Shown one piece after another: positions 1-9,100 of a stretch of 64,000 nt of DNA. Made by a program: the position numbers and the translations under genes. The DNA is from UBA7887 sp964408735 (lineage in GTDB: Bacteria; Pseudomonadota; Alphaproteobacteria; UBA7887): assembly GCA_964408735.1 (NCBI GenBank), contig CAYPAX010000006.1, positions 10,932-74,931 on the forward strand, in the 5' to 3' direction. Under the pieces are notes generated by a model. That model was not told the origin of the DNA. It saw nothing but the letters and a program-made list of their open reading frames with translations, and did not search any database. The first letter of the stretch is position 1; every line of letters begins with the position of its first letter.

Positions 1-600
1 CTCGGCACGATCGAGGAAGTCAGCCAGGCCGTCGAATGGATTCGAGCCGAGACCGGCATGTCCGACCTCTCTGAGCGGTTGGTGCTGCTGCACTGTGTGT
101 CCGCCTATCCGACGCCGGTCGAGGAGGCCAATGTATTGAGCGTTCCCTACATGGCGGAGCGTTTCAGCTTGCCGGTCGGCTATTCCAACCATGTCGTGGG
201 GATCGATGCATGCCTTGCCGCGGTGGCGCTCGGCGCCTGCGTGATCGAAACCCATTTCACCGACTGCAAGACCGGGCGCAGCTTTCGCGATCACGAGCTC
301 TCCGTCGAGCCCGACGACATGCGCGAGTTGGTGGAGCGCGTGGGTCGGGTGCGTGCGAGCCGCGGCCGTTGGGGAAAGTCCCGCCAGCCCAGCGAACTGC
401 CCTTGCTCGATGCGGTTCGCAAGGGCGTCGTCGCCGCCCGCGGGCTCCCTGTCGGCCAACGCCTTGAACGCGAGGACCTAATGTTTGCGCGTCCGGCAAC
501 GGGCATTCCCTCGCAAGACCTACCGCAGGTTCTCGGCAAGCGATTGACGCGCCCGCTCAAGGCCGGCGAGTTGCTGACACCTGACGTGCTGGAAGGCTGA
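1..600 (+). CDS. NeuB-family nonulosonic acid synthase, 3' part (5' end outside window)
   Basis: C-terminal 199 residues of a sialic/legionaminic/pseudaminic acid synthase, which condenses phosphoenolpyruvate with a 6-carbon amino sugar to give a 9-carbon nonulosonate. The frame is open from base 1. Visible family features are LLHCVSAYPTP, the GYSNHV strand (GLSDHS in classical members), the ETHFT strand, and a C-terminal SAF (antifreeze-like) domain from about residue 135 ending in LGKRLTRPLKAGELL. It lies 7 bp before an asparagine synthase. A second, complete synthase lies at 31631-32734, so the locus probably makes two different nonulosonates. Whether this one is LegI, NeuB or another type cannot be settled without the N-terminus. 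Confidence 0.9.
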   Translation, partial: LGTIEEVSQAVEWIRAETGMSDLSERLVLLHCVSAYPTPVEEANVLSVPYMAERFSLPVGYSNHVVGIDACLAAVALGACVIETHFTDCKTGRSFRDHELSVEPDDMRELVERVGRVRASRGRWGKSRQPSELPLLDAVRKGVVAARGLPVGQRLEREDLMFARPATGIPSQDLPQVLGKRLTRPLKAGELLTPDVLEG

Positions 601-607
601 ACAACCT

Positions 608-2443
608 ATGTGCGGCATCGCTGGCCTTCTCGGTCCGCAGCCTGTGCCGGAGCCGCGTGTCGAGGCCGCGCTGGCCACAATGGTCAACCGGGGTCCCGAT
701 GCCAATGGCGTATTTCGCGGACGCCTGGGCGAGCACTGCTTGACGCTGCTGCACACGCGCTTGGCCATCATCGACCTCGACGTCCGTGCCCGACAACCGT
801 TCCGGCGTGACGGCTTGGTGTTGGTCTATAACGGTGAGATATACAACTACGTCGAGCTGCGAGAGACGCTCAAGGCGAAGGGGCATCGCTTTACCACCGA
901 CTCCGATACCGAGGTGGTGCTCGAGGCATATCGCCAGTGGGGTTTCGACTGTGTCGATCATTTCGAAGGTATGTGGGCGATCGCACTTTTCGATGCGGCG
1001 CGAAACCGGCTCTGGCTGAGTCGCGATCGTTTCGGCGAGAAGCCTCTATATTACATGCGATACCAGGGCGCGTTGCTGTTCGCCTCGGAGATCAAAACGC
1101 TCGCGGCACTGGCCGGTGGCTGGCCGGCGCCGGACATCGACCAGATCCGACGCTATCTGGTGAACGGTTACAAGGCGCTCTACAAACGGCCTAGAACTTG
1201 GTTCCGTGGCGTTGCCGAGTTGCCTGCCGGCAGTTCGGCGTTGATCGAGACGCCAGACAGCGTGGCGCCGCAGGTCTATTGGCGCGCCACTTATGCGCCA
1301 CGCGCGATGAGCGCCGAAGAGGCTCTCGAAGGCGTTCGCGAGCGCCTGTTCGAGGCGGTCCGAATCCGCTTGCGCGCCGATGTGCCCGTCGCTCTCTGCC
1401 TGAGTGGTGGTGTGGATTCGAACACCCTGGCCGGCATCGCTGCTAAGGTTAGCGACGTGCCGTTGCACGCCTTTTCAGTGGTCGATCAGGATCCGCGCTA
1501 CAATGAGCTCGATAATATTCGCCAGACAGTTGATTTCCTCGGCTGCGAATTGCATGTGACCGAAACCTCGACCGAAGGTTTTTTTGCGGGTTTGGAGCGG
1601 TTGATCGCCGATCATGACGCTCCTGTCGCCACTATCACCTACTACTTGCATGCCGCCTTGTCCGAGGCCATCCACGCTCAGGGATTCAAGGTGGCGATCT
1701 CGGGCACGGCAGCTGACGAGATATTCACCGGCTACTACGATCATTACGCTTTCTGGTTGGCCGAGATGAGCACGGGCGCCGATTTTCCCCGACTTCTCCA
1801 GGACTGGCGCGGGAGCTATGGCCGCCATGTTCGCAATCCTGTTCTCAAGGATCCGCTGGTCTTCGCCAAGGAGCCGAGCCGCCGCGATCATATCTATTTA
1901 AATGCAGAGCTATTCAATAGCTTTCTTTATGACGAAATCGACGAGCCGTTCGAGGAAGCTCGTTACGCCGACAATCTATTGCGCAACCGGATGCTGAATG
2001 AGCTCTACCATGAGGCAGTGCCGGTAATTCTCAAGGAGGACGATATGAATTCCATGAGGGTGTCGGTTGAGAACCGTTCGCCCTACTTGGATCGCAGACT
2101 CGTCGAGTTTCTCTTCACTGTGCCGCCCGAGCATCTGATACATGACGGCTATGCCAAATACCTGCTGCGGGCCGTAGGCGAGAGCTACGTGCCGGAGCCC
2201 GTGCGTCTCGATCGCCGCAAGCGGGGCTTCAATGCTTCCATCGATTCCTTGGTCGAACGTTCCGATCCCGAAACCAGAGAGTGGTTGCTCGCAGGCAGCC
2301 CGATTTTCGAGATCGTGCGCCGTGAGGCCTTGGAAGAGTTTCTTGCCGGCGATATGAAGGACAACAGCTTTTCGAAGTTTCTCTTCAGCTTCGTTTCCGC
2401 GCGCATATTCCTTGACCAGCAATCTGCAAATCCGCACCTGTAA
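608..2443 (+). CDS. asnB: Asparagine synthase (glutamine-hydrolysing), AsnB type
   Basis: Complete 611-residue class II glutamine amidotransferase. The start MCGIAGLLG puts Cys2 as the N-terminal nucleophile of the glutaminase domain (about 1-190), with NRGPD, YNGEIYN and SRDRFGEKPLYY all present. The C-terminal synthetase domain carries the ATP-pyrophosphatase loop SGGVDS at 266-271. It transfers glutamine-derived ammonia to an adenylated carboxylate, classically aspartate. In glycan clusters such proteins often amidate sugar acids or supply ammonia to a partner, and the next gene is an N-acetyl-sugar amidotransferase only 4 bp away. Both active sites look intact, unlike the two other homologues in this window. 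Substrate here is inference. Confidence 0.9.
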   Translation: MCGIAGLLGPQPVPEPRVEAALATMVNRGPDANGVFRGRLGEHCLTLLHTRLAIIDLDVRARQPFRRDGLVLVYNGEIYNYVELRETLKAKGHRFTTDSDTEVVLEAYRQWGFDCVDHFEGMWAIALFDAARNRLWLSRDRFGEKPLYYMRYQGALLFASEIKTLAALAGGWPAPDIDQIRRYLVNGYKALYKRPRTWFRGVAELPAGSSALIETPDSVAPQVYWRATYAPRAMSAEEALEGVRERLFEAVRIRLRADVPVALCLSGGVDSNTLAGIAAKVSDVPLHAFSVVDQDPRYNELDNIRQTVDFLGCELHVTETSTEGFFAGLERLIADHDAPVATITYYLHAALSEAIHAQGFKVAISGTAADEIFTGYYDHYAFWLAEMSTGADFPRLLQDWRGSYGRHVRNPVLKDPLVFAKEPSRRDHIYLNAELFNSFLYDEIDEPFEEARYADNLLRNRMLNELYHEAVPVILKEDDMNSMRVSVENRSPYLDRRLVEFLFTVPPEHLIHDGYAKYLLRAVGESYVPEPVRLDRRKRGFNASIDSLVERSDPETREWLLAGSPIFEIVRREALEEFLAGDMKDNSFSKFLFSFVSARIFLDQQSANPHL

Positions 2444-2447
2444 TTCT

Positions 2448-3578
2448 ATGATCCACTATTGCTTGCGCTGCATATTGCCGGACAGCCGGCCGGGCATTAC
2501 GCTCGACGAGCGTGGCGTTTGCAGCGCCTGCCGCGGCCATGAGGACAAGGACGGGCGGATTGATTGGGATGGCCGAGGGGTGGCGCTGCGCCACCTTGCG
2601 GATGAAGTCAAGGCGCTTTGCCGCGACTATGACTGCATCGTGCCGGTCAGTGGCGGCAAGGATAGCTGGTACCAGGTAATCGCCTGTCAGGAGCTCGGCC
2701 TTAAGGTGCTCGCCGTGACCTGGCGCACGCCGGCCCGGACTCAGATAGGACAGGAAAATCTGGACAACCTCGTTATGCGGCTCCGGGTGGATCATATCGA
2801 CTATACGATCAATCCCGACGTCGAGTGCCGATTCTTGAAGGCGGCGTTCGAGGTCAAGGGAGCCACCGCGATTCCGATGCATATGGCGTTGTTCGCGATC
2901 CCCATCCGACTCGCGGTTCAGTTCAGTGTGCCGCTGATCGTTTGGGGCGAGAACCCGCAACTGGAGTTCGGTGGTCAGGACGAGGAACGCCAAGCCACCG
3001 ACCTCGATCCTGCCTGGGTGCGGCGGCACGGTGTGAGCAATCAAACCGCGATCGACGATTGGATCGGCAAGGGCGGCTTAAGCGCTGGCGATCTGGCAGC
3101 CTATCGGCTTCCTCCGGACGAGGCGTTCCACCGGGGCACGCGCTCGATCTTTCTCGGTTCCTATATGAGATGGAACAGCTTCGAGAATGCGGCCATCGCT
3201 AAACGGCACGGCTTTGTGAGCCGCGGCGAGGACCTGCGCACCGGCCTGTGGGAATTCGCCGACATCGATTGCGGCTTCATCTCTCTGCATCACTTCCTGA
3301 AATGGCACAAGTTCGGCCTGACTCGGGCCTTCGATAATCTGTCGGTGCAAATCCGCTATGGGGTGACCAGCCGCGACGACGCCATTGCCACCTTGGCTGC
3401 GACAGGGCTGCAAGTGCCCCATGACGACATCACGCGGTTTTGCCGCTTTGTCGGCGAGCCGGAAGACTGGTTCTGGACTACTGCCGAGAGCTTTCGCAAT
3501 TCCGACATATGGACCTGCGAAAGCGGCCGGTGGACAATTCCAGGCTTTCTGATCGGCGATTGGGACTGGAGCCGCTAG
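2448..3578 (+). CDS. N-acetyl sugar amidotransferase (WbpG/PseA family)
   Basis: 376 residues. The family converts an N-acetyl group of a sugar to acetamidino, as PseA does for pseudaminic acid and WbpG for a mannuronic acid derivative. The start at ATG 2448 gives MIHYCLRCILPDSRPGI, matching the family N-terminus; an ATG 36 bp upstream would run into the preceding gene. Cys5, Cys8, Cys25 and Cys28 form a zinc-ribbon-like set and SGGKDS at 68-73 is the PP-loop. WbpG normally needs ammonia from HisH/HisF-like partners; none is nearby, whereas a glutaminase-bearing asparagine synthase directly precedes it. The acetamidino assignment follows the family and is not proven here. Confidence 0.88.
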   Translation: MIHYCLRCILPDSRPGITLDERGVCSACRGHEDKDGRIDWDGRGVALRHLADEVKALCRDYDCIVPVSGGKDSWYQVIACQELGLKVLAVTWRTPARTQIGQENLDNLVMRLRVDHIDYTINPDVECRFLKAAFEVKGATAIPMHMALFAIPIRLAVQFSVPLIVWGENPQLEFGGQDEERQATDLDPAWVRRHGVSNQTAIDDWIGKGGLSAGDLAAYRLPPDEAFHRGTRSIFLGSYMRWNSFENAAIAKRHGFVSRGEDLRTGLWEFADIDCGFISLHHFLKWHKFGLTRAFDNLSVQIRYGVTSRDDAIATLAATGLQVPHDDITRFCRFVGEPEDWFWTTAESFRNSDIWTCESGRWTIPGFLIGDWDWSR

Positions 3579-3580
3579 CG

Positions 3581-4378
3581 TTGCGCACGGCCTGTCCGTT
3601 CTGTGCCGGTAAAGCGTGGCGACAAGTGGCGTTGTTCACGGCGCGCCCCGAGGGCGAGACCGATTTCGGTTTCATGCCGTATCACCGCGAGCTGTGGCAA
3701 TGTGGCGCTTGTGGTCATGTGCGTAACCATCACCGGATGCCGCTGGAGCAGCTCTACGAGAGCACCTATGTGGAAGCGACCTATGGCAATCGCGTGGCCG
3801 AGCGCTTCGATAGCATCATGGCGCTGCCGGCTGGAAAGTCGGACAACCGCGCACGCGTGGCACGGGTCAATGACTATGTCGGCTCGCTGGGCATGACGGC
3901 CCCGCGCCGGGCTCTTGATATAGGCTGTGGTCTTGGCGTTTTTCCCGCCGCGTTGGCGGCCAGCGGCTGGGATTGCCTTGGCATCGAGCCAGATGCGCGC
4001 GCGGTCTCGTTTCTCCGCCAGTATGTTGGCATCGATGCGCGCTGCGGTGATTTCATCAGCATGGCTCCCGATGCGAGCTACGACTTGGTAAGCCTAAACA
4101 AGGTGCTCGAGCATGTGTCGGATCCGGTAACGATGCTGGCCCGTGCCGGAGACTGGTTGAGCAAGCGCGGCGTAATCTATGTGGAATTGCCCGATGCCGA
4201 GGCGGCGCTCGCCGACAGCCCGACGCGTGAAGAATTTTTCATCGAGCATTATGCCGCCTACAGTGCCGCCTCATTGGCCATGCTCGCCTGGCAGGCCGGC
4301 TTGCGGACTGAAAAGATTGAGCGGCTCAAGGAATGCAGCGGTAAGTATTCCCTGGCGGCGTTTCTGATGCGGCCATGA
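3581..4378 (+). CDS. Class I SAM-dependent methyltransferase with N-terminal zinc ribbon
   Basis: About 265 residues from TTG 3581, which lies 2 bp after the previous stop with GGAG 9 bp upstream. An ATG at 3509 would overlap that gene by 70 bp. The N-terminus carries CPFC and CGACGH, a zinc-ribbon pair common in sugar C-/O-methyltransferases of the Methyltransf_23 type. Motif I is ALDIGCGLGVFPAAL and the post-motif stretch LNKVLEHVSDP is typical. It probably methylates a sugar or sugar nucleotide of this locus. It overlaps the next gene by 4 bp (ATGA). Substrate unknown. Confidence 0.82.
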   Translation: MRTACPFCAGKAWRQVALFTARPEGETDFGFMPYHRELWQCGACGHVRNHHRMPLEQLYESTYVEATYGNRVAERFDSIMALPAGKSDNRARVARVNDYVGSLGMTAPRRALDIGCGLGVFPAALAASGWDCLGIEPDARAVSFLRQYVGIDARCGDFISMAPDASYDLVSLNKVLEHVSDPVTMLARAGDWLSKRGVIYVELPDAEAALADSPTREEFFIEHYAAYSAASLAMLAWQAGLRTEKIERLKECSGKYSLAAFLMRP

Positions 4379-5118
4379 GGGCTCTGGCATCCCAGGTCGC
4401 GATCACGGTCGAGCCCTCGCCTTTCGAGGAGCCGTTCCTCGGCGGGCCGGTGCGGCGCTTAAGGATCGTGCCGGATGTGTCGATCGATACCCTAGGTGCA
4501 GAGGTCGCGGGTGCGCTGGAGCGGGCGAGCGACGAGGGCACCCGGTTGATGTCCTGTCGCTTGCCAGCGCGCGATGGCGAACAAAGGCAAGTGCTGCTCG
4601 ACTCGGGTTTTCGCCTCATCGAGACTTTGATCACGTTGCGCCGGCCGACCGAGCCCTTGCCCGAAGTGGGGGCGGAGATAGGCTTTCACCGTGAAAGCGA
4701 GATCGCTGCCTGCGTGGAGATCGGCCGCACCGCCTTTGCGACCGACCGCTATCACGCCGACCCGCGGATATCCGACGCAGTGGCCGATGCGCTCAAGGCG
4801 CTCTGGGTCGAGAACGCGCTGCGGGGCCGTGCCGAGGTTGCTCTGGTCGCGCGCGATGGCGCTGGTGCTGTCGTCGGCTTCAATCTTATCGTCAAGGGCG
4901 CCAAGGGGCCGACCATCGACCTGATCGCGATCGCCGAGGCACAGCGCGGGAAACGCTTCGGGCGGGCGCTGGTCGCCGCCGGCCTGGCGCAGTATCACGG
5001 AAAGGCGGACGCCATGTTTGTTGGCACGCAAGCCGAGAACCGCGCTGCGCTGGCGCTTTATGATGGCCTGGGGTTTGTCGCAATCGAGGAACAGGTGACA
5101 CTGCATTGGACGGCGTGA
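4375..5118 (+). CDS. GNAT N-acetyltransferase, WecD-like layout
   Basis: 247 residues. The N-terminal half is poorly conserved. The C-terminal GNAT fold (about 130-247) has IAIAEAQRGKRFGRALV, the acetyl-CoA pyrophosphate-binding loop, and ends in ALALYDGLGF. This two-part layout resembles the dTDP-fucosamine acetyltransferase WecD and related amino-sugar N-acetyltransferases. Position between a methyltransferase and a Gfo/Idh oxidoreductase/aminotransferase pair suggests it acylates the amino group installed by the aminotransferase at 6134. The start ATG overlaps the upstream stop, and its own stop overlaps the next GTG (GTGA). Sugar specificity is unknown. Confidence 0.8.
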   Translation: MRALASQVAITVEPSPFEEPFLGGPVRRLRIVPDVSIDTLGAEVAGALERASDEGTRLMSCRLPARDGEQRQVLLDSGFRLIETLITLRRPTEPLPEVGAEIGFHRESEIAACVEIGRTAFATDRYHADPRISDAVADALKALWVENALRGRAEVALVARDGAGAVVGFNLIVKGAKGPTIDLIAIAEAQRGKRFGRALVAAGLAQYHGKADAMFVGTQAENRAALALYDGLGFVAIEEQVTLHWTA

Positions 5119-6119
5119 AGGACAGCACCTTGCGCGCCGGCGTGATCGGGCTTGGGGTTGGCGAGCGTCACGTCGCCGGTTACGGGGATATCGAGGGCTG
5201 CGAAGTGGTCGCGATCTGCGATCAGGATCCGCTCAAGCTAGCCGAGGTCGGCGAGCGGCAACAGATCGCCCGTCGTGAGACCGACTGGCGCAAGATCGTC
5301 GACCACCCCGGCATCGACATCGTCTCCATTTGCAGCCATGACGACGCCCATGCCGAGCAGGCGGTGGCGGCTTTCAACAATGGCAAGCATGTCATGATCG
5401 AGAAGCCGATCGCGCTCAATCGCGGCGAAGCCGAGGCGATATTGCGGGCGCAGCAGGATAGCGGCCGCTTGATCACCTCGAACTTGATCCTGCGTCAGAG
5501 CCCGCGATTCCAAGAAATCCGGCGGATGGTCCGCGATGGCGCCTTCGGCGAGTTGTTCTACATGGAAGGCGACTATGTGCATCAGATCCTCTGGAAGATT
5601 CTCGAGGGCTGGCGCGGCAAAATGGATTTCTATTGTGTGACATATGGCGGTGGGATACATCTCATCGATCTCATGCGCTGGATAAGCGGTAGCGAAGTTA
5701 CCGAGGTGGCCGGCATGGGCGGCAAGGTGCTGACGCGTGGCAGCAGCTATCGCTATCCGGACACGATTGTGAATTTGCTGCGGTTCGAGAACGATCTGAT
5801 TGCCAAGACACTTACGACTTTCGGCTCGCAGCGCCCGCAGCTGCACGCCTTGGCGCTGCATGGTAGCAAGGCGACCTTTGTCAACGAATCTCCCAATGCC
5901 CGCCTTTACCGTGGCGACAGCGACGAAGGCAAGCCGGTTACGACGCCCTATCCGGCGATCGCCAAGAGCGAATTGCTGCCTGATTTCGTGGCTGCGATAC
6001 GCGAAGGCCGCGAGCCGATCGTCGGCGCCCGCGATGTGTTTCGGGTGATGGACATTTGCTTTGCCGCCTGGGAGTCGGTTGAGGCCGGCCGCAGCGTTGC
6101 GGTGACGTATGGCATATGA
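5115..6119 (+). CDS. Gfo/Idh/MocA family NAD(P)-dependent sugar oxidoreductase
   Basis: 334 residues from GTG 5115, whose GTGA overlap with the upstream stop favours it over TTG 5106. The N-terminal Rossmann fold starts AGVIGLGVGERHV and contains EKPIALN, the conserved EKP that lines the active site. The C-terminal half has the family's alpha/beta fold (HLIDLMRWISG). Members oxidise a sugar hydroxyl to a keto group, often before transamination; an aminotransferase follows directly with a near-zero gap, so the pair may act in sequence. Exact sugar unknown. Confidence 0.85.
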   Translation: MKDSTLRAGVIGLGVGERHVAGYGDIEGCEVVAICDQDPLKLAEVGERQQIARRETDWRKIVDHPGIDIVSICSHDDAHAEQAVAAFNNGKHVMIEKPIALNRGEAEAILRAQQDSGRLITSNLILRQSPRFQEIRRMVRDGAFGELFYMEGDYVHQILWKILEGWRGKMDFYCVTYGGGIHLIDLMRWISGSEVTEVAGMGGKVLTRGSSYRYPDTIVNLLRFENDLIAKTLTTFGSQRPQLHALALHGSKATFVNESPNARLYRGDSDEGKPVTTPYPAIAKSELLPDFVAAIREGREPIVGARDVFRVMDICFAAWESVEAGRSVAVTYGI

Positions 6120-6133
6120 GGAGGCTTCGATCG

Positions 6134-7330
6134 ATGGCTAAACAGCAAACGATTCCGTTTGGCCGACCGATGCTGGGGCCGGAAGAGACCGAGGCAGTGG
6201 CGCGCGTTCTGGCCGGACCGCAACTCGTGCACGGCCCGGAGGCAGCGGCCTTCGAGCGCGCCTTCGCCGCGCGGATCGGCGTGGCGCACGCGGTCAGTCT
6301 GTCGTCCTGCACGGCGGCGCTCCATCTCGCCCTGCATGCCCATGGCATCGGCCCCGGCGACGAAGTCGTGGTGCCGGCCATGACCCATGTGGCGACGGCG
6401 CACGCGGTGGAGTTCTGTGGTGCCAAGCCGGTTTTCGCCGACGTGGATGCGGCCAGCGGGAACATGGATCCCGAGCAACTCTCTCTGGCCTTGGGGCCGC
6501 GGACGCGCGCCGTGATCGCTGTGCATTACCTGGGATTGCCCTGTGACATGGCGCGGATCCTGCCGCTCGCGGCGGACATAGGCGTGCCCGTGATCGAGGA
6601 CTGCGCGCTGGCCGTCGACGCCCGCTATGGCGAGGGCCGGGCCGGCGGGCTGGCCCTCGCCGGCTGCTTCTCCTTTTATCCCGTCAAACACCTCACCTCG
6701 TGTGAGGGCGGCATGCTGACCACCGACGACGCGGTGCTGGCGGCCAAGGTCGCTCAGATGAAGGCGTTCGGCTACGATCGGGCGCTCGGCAATCGTGCTA
6801 AGCCAGGGATCTACGATGTCACCGAGCTGGGATACAATTACCGCATGAGCGAAGTCCACGCCGCCGTTGGCCTGGCCCAGCTTGACAAGCTTGACGGCTT
6901 TCAAATGGCGCGCGCGGCCAATTTCCGCATGCTGCGCGAGGCGCTCGCCGAGCTCGAGGAAGTCACCGTTTTCGCGCCCGTTCAGGGGCAGGCCCGATCG
7001 TCCCACTACTGCCTGAACGTCATATTGCCCCGCGACGGCAGTTTGTCGCGAGACGGTGTGGTGGCGGCATTGAAAGCGGCCGGGATTGGCAGCAGCGTGC
7101 ATTATCCGAGCGCGGTGCCGTTGCTCGGCTATTATCGCGAAAAATATGGCTACCGGGCAGGGGCTTTCCCGGTGGCCGAATGGCTTGCTGCGCAAACTGT
7201 CTCGCTTCCGGTCGGCCCGCATTTGGCGCCTGAGGATCCTCAGCGCATAGCCGGTGCTCTGAAAGACGCGATTTCTCGGCAGCGCACGGCGACGAATCTT
7301 GATCTCCGGGGAGACACTTCCATTGCATAA
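6134..7330 (+). CDS. DegT/DnrJ/EryC1-type sugar aminotransferase
   Basis: 398 residues from ATG 6134, preceded by GAGGAGG about 10 bp upstream; the ATG at 6116 gives only six more residues. PLP enzyme transferring an amino group to a keto sugar nucleotide. Signatures: LSSCTAALHLAL, GDEVVVPAMTHVATAHA, VIEDCALAVDA and the Schiff-base lysine about 185 in FSFYPVKHLTSCEGG, followed by YNYRMSEVHAAVGL. The motif usually reading EDxAQ or EDxAH reads EDCAL, a mild oddity at the cofactor-stacking position. It could be a LegC/PerA-like or PseC-like enzyme; sequence alone does not decide. Confidence 0.85.
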   Translation: MAKQQTIPFGRPMLGPEETEAVARVLAGPQLVHGPEAAAFERAFAARIGVAHAVSLSSCTAALHLALHAHGIGPGDEVVVPAMTHVATAHAVEFCGAKPVFADVDAASGNMDPEQLSLALGPRTRAVIAVHYLGLPCDMARILPLAADIGVPVIEDCALAVDARYGEGRAGGLALAGCFSFYPVKHLTSCEGGMLTTDDAVLAAKVAQMKAFGYDRALGNRAKPGIYDVTELGYNYRMSEVHAAVGLAQLDKLDGFQMARAANFRMLREALAELEEVTVFAPVQGQARSSHYCLNVILPRDGSLSRDGVVAALKAAGIGSSVHYPSAVPLLGYYREKYGYRAGAFPVAEWLAAQTVSLPVGPHLAPEDPQRIAGALKDAISRQRTATNLDLRGDTSIA

Positions 7331-8402
7331 CGAAAGCTATCAGCGTGCTTGCGAGACTTTGCGGAACCACAGGGTCTTGCTTGTTGGCGGCGCCGGGTTC
7401 ATCGGCCACAATCTGGCGCTGGAGCTGCGCCGCTGCGAAATCGAGACCATGGTGGCCGACAACCTCATGGTCAATAACCTGGTCGGTAATGTGATCCGGA
7501 CCGAGATCGAGGCGGTGCAGCGCCAGCTCTACCAGAACTTTCTGCTCGACCGCTTTCAGGCGATGCGCGATGCCGGCGTCCATTTGCGCAACGCCGATGC
7601 CCGTGCGATGGTCGATCTGAGTCAGGTCTTCGACGAGTTCAAGCCGACAAAGGTGGTCCACTTGGCCGCGATCGCAAGCGCCGTGCAGGCGCGCAACAAT
7701 CCCGGGCGCGCCTTTGACCTGCAACTGGTCACGCTGCGTAACGCCCTCGAGCTGTGCCGGCTGCAGCATGGAGCGGTCAACCAGATCATGTTTCTGAGCT
7801 CGAGCACGGTCTATGGCGATTTCGAATCGCCGGAGGTCGACGAGACGACATTCCCGCGGCCGCGCGGCATCTATGCCAACGGCAAGTATATGGGCGAGCG
7901 GCTTGTGCGGACCTATTCCGAGCAGCACGGCGTCGGCTCCGTTATCGTGCGGCCGAGTGCGCTTTACGGCGAGCGCTGTGTCAATCGGCGGGTCAGCCAA
8001 GTGTTCATCGAGAACGCGCTATCGGGAAAGCCCCTCCTGCTCGAGGGCGGCGGTGACGGCCGTCTCGACTTCACCTATATAGAGGACTTGGTGGAGGGCA
8101 TGGTTCGGGCGCTCGCCTGTGATGCAGGCGGTGACTACACCAACACTTTCAACATCACCTTCGGTCAGGCCCGTACCATCAGCGACTTGGCGGGCCTGGT
8201 GCAGGAGGTCGTGCCCGACGTCGTATTGGAGGAGCGTCCGCGCGCCCAGGACAAGCCGATTCGTGGCACGCTGTCCACCAAGCGGGCGGAGACCATTCTC
8301 AATTTTGAGGCGGCCTGGCCCCTGGAAAAGGGCTATCGCCGCTATTGCAACTGGTATGCTGAACAGTGGCGACAGGCCGAGCGCCAAAGCGGACAGGATT
8401 GA
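7323..8402 (+). CDS. NAD-dependent epimerase/dehydratase (extended SDR)
   Basis: 359 residues. The preferred start is TTG 7323, with GGGGAG 9 bp upstream and an 8-bp overlap with the previous gene; TTG 7299 is an alternative. The N-terminal VGGAGFIGHNLALEL is a GxxGxxG NAD loop, HLAAIA follows, SSSTVYG supplies the catalytic Ser/Thr and YANGKYMGE the Y-x3-K pair. The RLDFTYIEDLVEGM segment is typical of UDP-hexose epimerases. It probably epimerises or dehydrates a nucleotide-activated sugar used by neighbouring genes. Confidence 0.85.
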   Translation: MHNESYQRACETLRNHRVLLVGGAGFIGHNLALELRRCEIETMVADNLMVNNLVGNVIRTEIEAVQRQLYQNFLLDRFQAMRDAGVHLRNADARAMVDLSQVFDEFKPTKVVHLAAIASAVQARNNPGRAFDLQLVTLRNALELCRLQHGAVNQIMFLSSSTVYGDFESPEVDETTFPRPRGIYANGKYMGERLVRTYSEQHGVGSVIVRPSALYGERCVNRRVSQVFIENALSGKPLLLEGGGDGRLDFTYIEDLVEGMVRALACDAGGDYTNTFNITFGQARTISDLAGLVQEVVPDVVLEERPRAQDKPIRGTLSTKRAETILNFEAAWPLEKGYRRYCNWYAEQWRQAERQSGQD

Positions 8403-9100
8403 TCATCCTCGCGCGTTACGATTCGGCGCGCTTGCCCGGCAAGGCGCTGCGCCCGCTCGCCGGGCGGGCGCTGCTCGGCTGGGTGATCAGCCGTGCGCGG
8501 CGTGTGCCGGGCAATCTGCCGGTTCTGGTCGCGACCTCCGAACGCGATCTGGACGATCCGATTGCCGCCTTTTGCGAAGCCGAAGGGGTGGCGCTTTACC
8601 GCGGCTCGGCCGATGACGTTGCCGGACGCGCCTTGGCTGCGGCGGAAGGGGCGAGGTTCGATGCTTTCGCACGCATATCGGGCGACAGCCCATTCTTCGA
8701 TTATCGATTGCTGGGCGAAATGATCGTCCGTCGGCAGGAGGCGGATCTCGACCTTGTTACCAATGTCATGCCGCGCAGCTATCCCCCCGGGGCGAGCTGT
8801 GAAGTGGTCAAGCTTGCTGCCATGCAGCGCTTGGTAGCCGTGGCCCGCCAGCCGGAGGAGCGTGAGCACGTGACACTCTATTTCTATCGCCATCCCGAGC
8901 AGTTCCGCATAGAGAACCGGGCGGCCTCGGATGACCGCTATCGGGGCGTACGCCTCGCCGTCGATACGACCGAGGACATGGCCCGCGCGGACTGGATAGC
9001 CCGGCGTCTCGAGGACCGTCTCGAGAACACGACCCTCGACGAGATCGCCAGCCTGGCGAGCGTCTGGGACCGGGAGCACTGTGGGGAGCCTGCGCCATGA
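8366..9100 (+). CDS. Cytidylyltransferase-family protein, SpsF-like (copy 1)
   Basis: 244 residues from GTG 8366, or 233 from TTG 8399, whose TTGA overlap with the upstream stop fits the style of the operon. The nucleotide-binding start IILARYDSARLPGKAL corresponds to the QARxxSxRLPGK signature of CMP-sialate/CMP-Kdo synthetases. RISGDSPFFDYRL corresponds to the family's TGDCPLxDP loop, with G-D conserved but T to S and C to S changes. It probably activates a sugar as a CMP derivative. Two further SpsF-like domains lie at 12074 and 28082. Confidence 0.8.
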   Translation: MATGRAPKRTGLIILARYDSARLPGKALRPLAGRALLGWVISRARRVPGNLPVLVATSERDLDDPIAAFCEAEGVALYRGSADDVAGRALAAAEGARFDAFARISGDSPFFDYRLLGEMIVRRQEADLDLVTNVMPRSYPPGASCEVVKLAAMQRLVAVARQPEEREHVTLYFYRHPEQFRIENRAASDDRYRGVRLAVDTTEDMARADWIARRLEDRLENTTLDEIASLASVWDREHCGEPAP

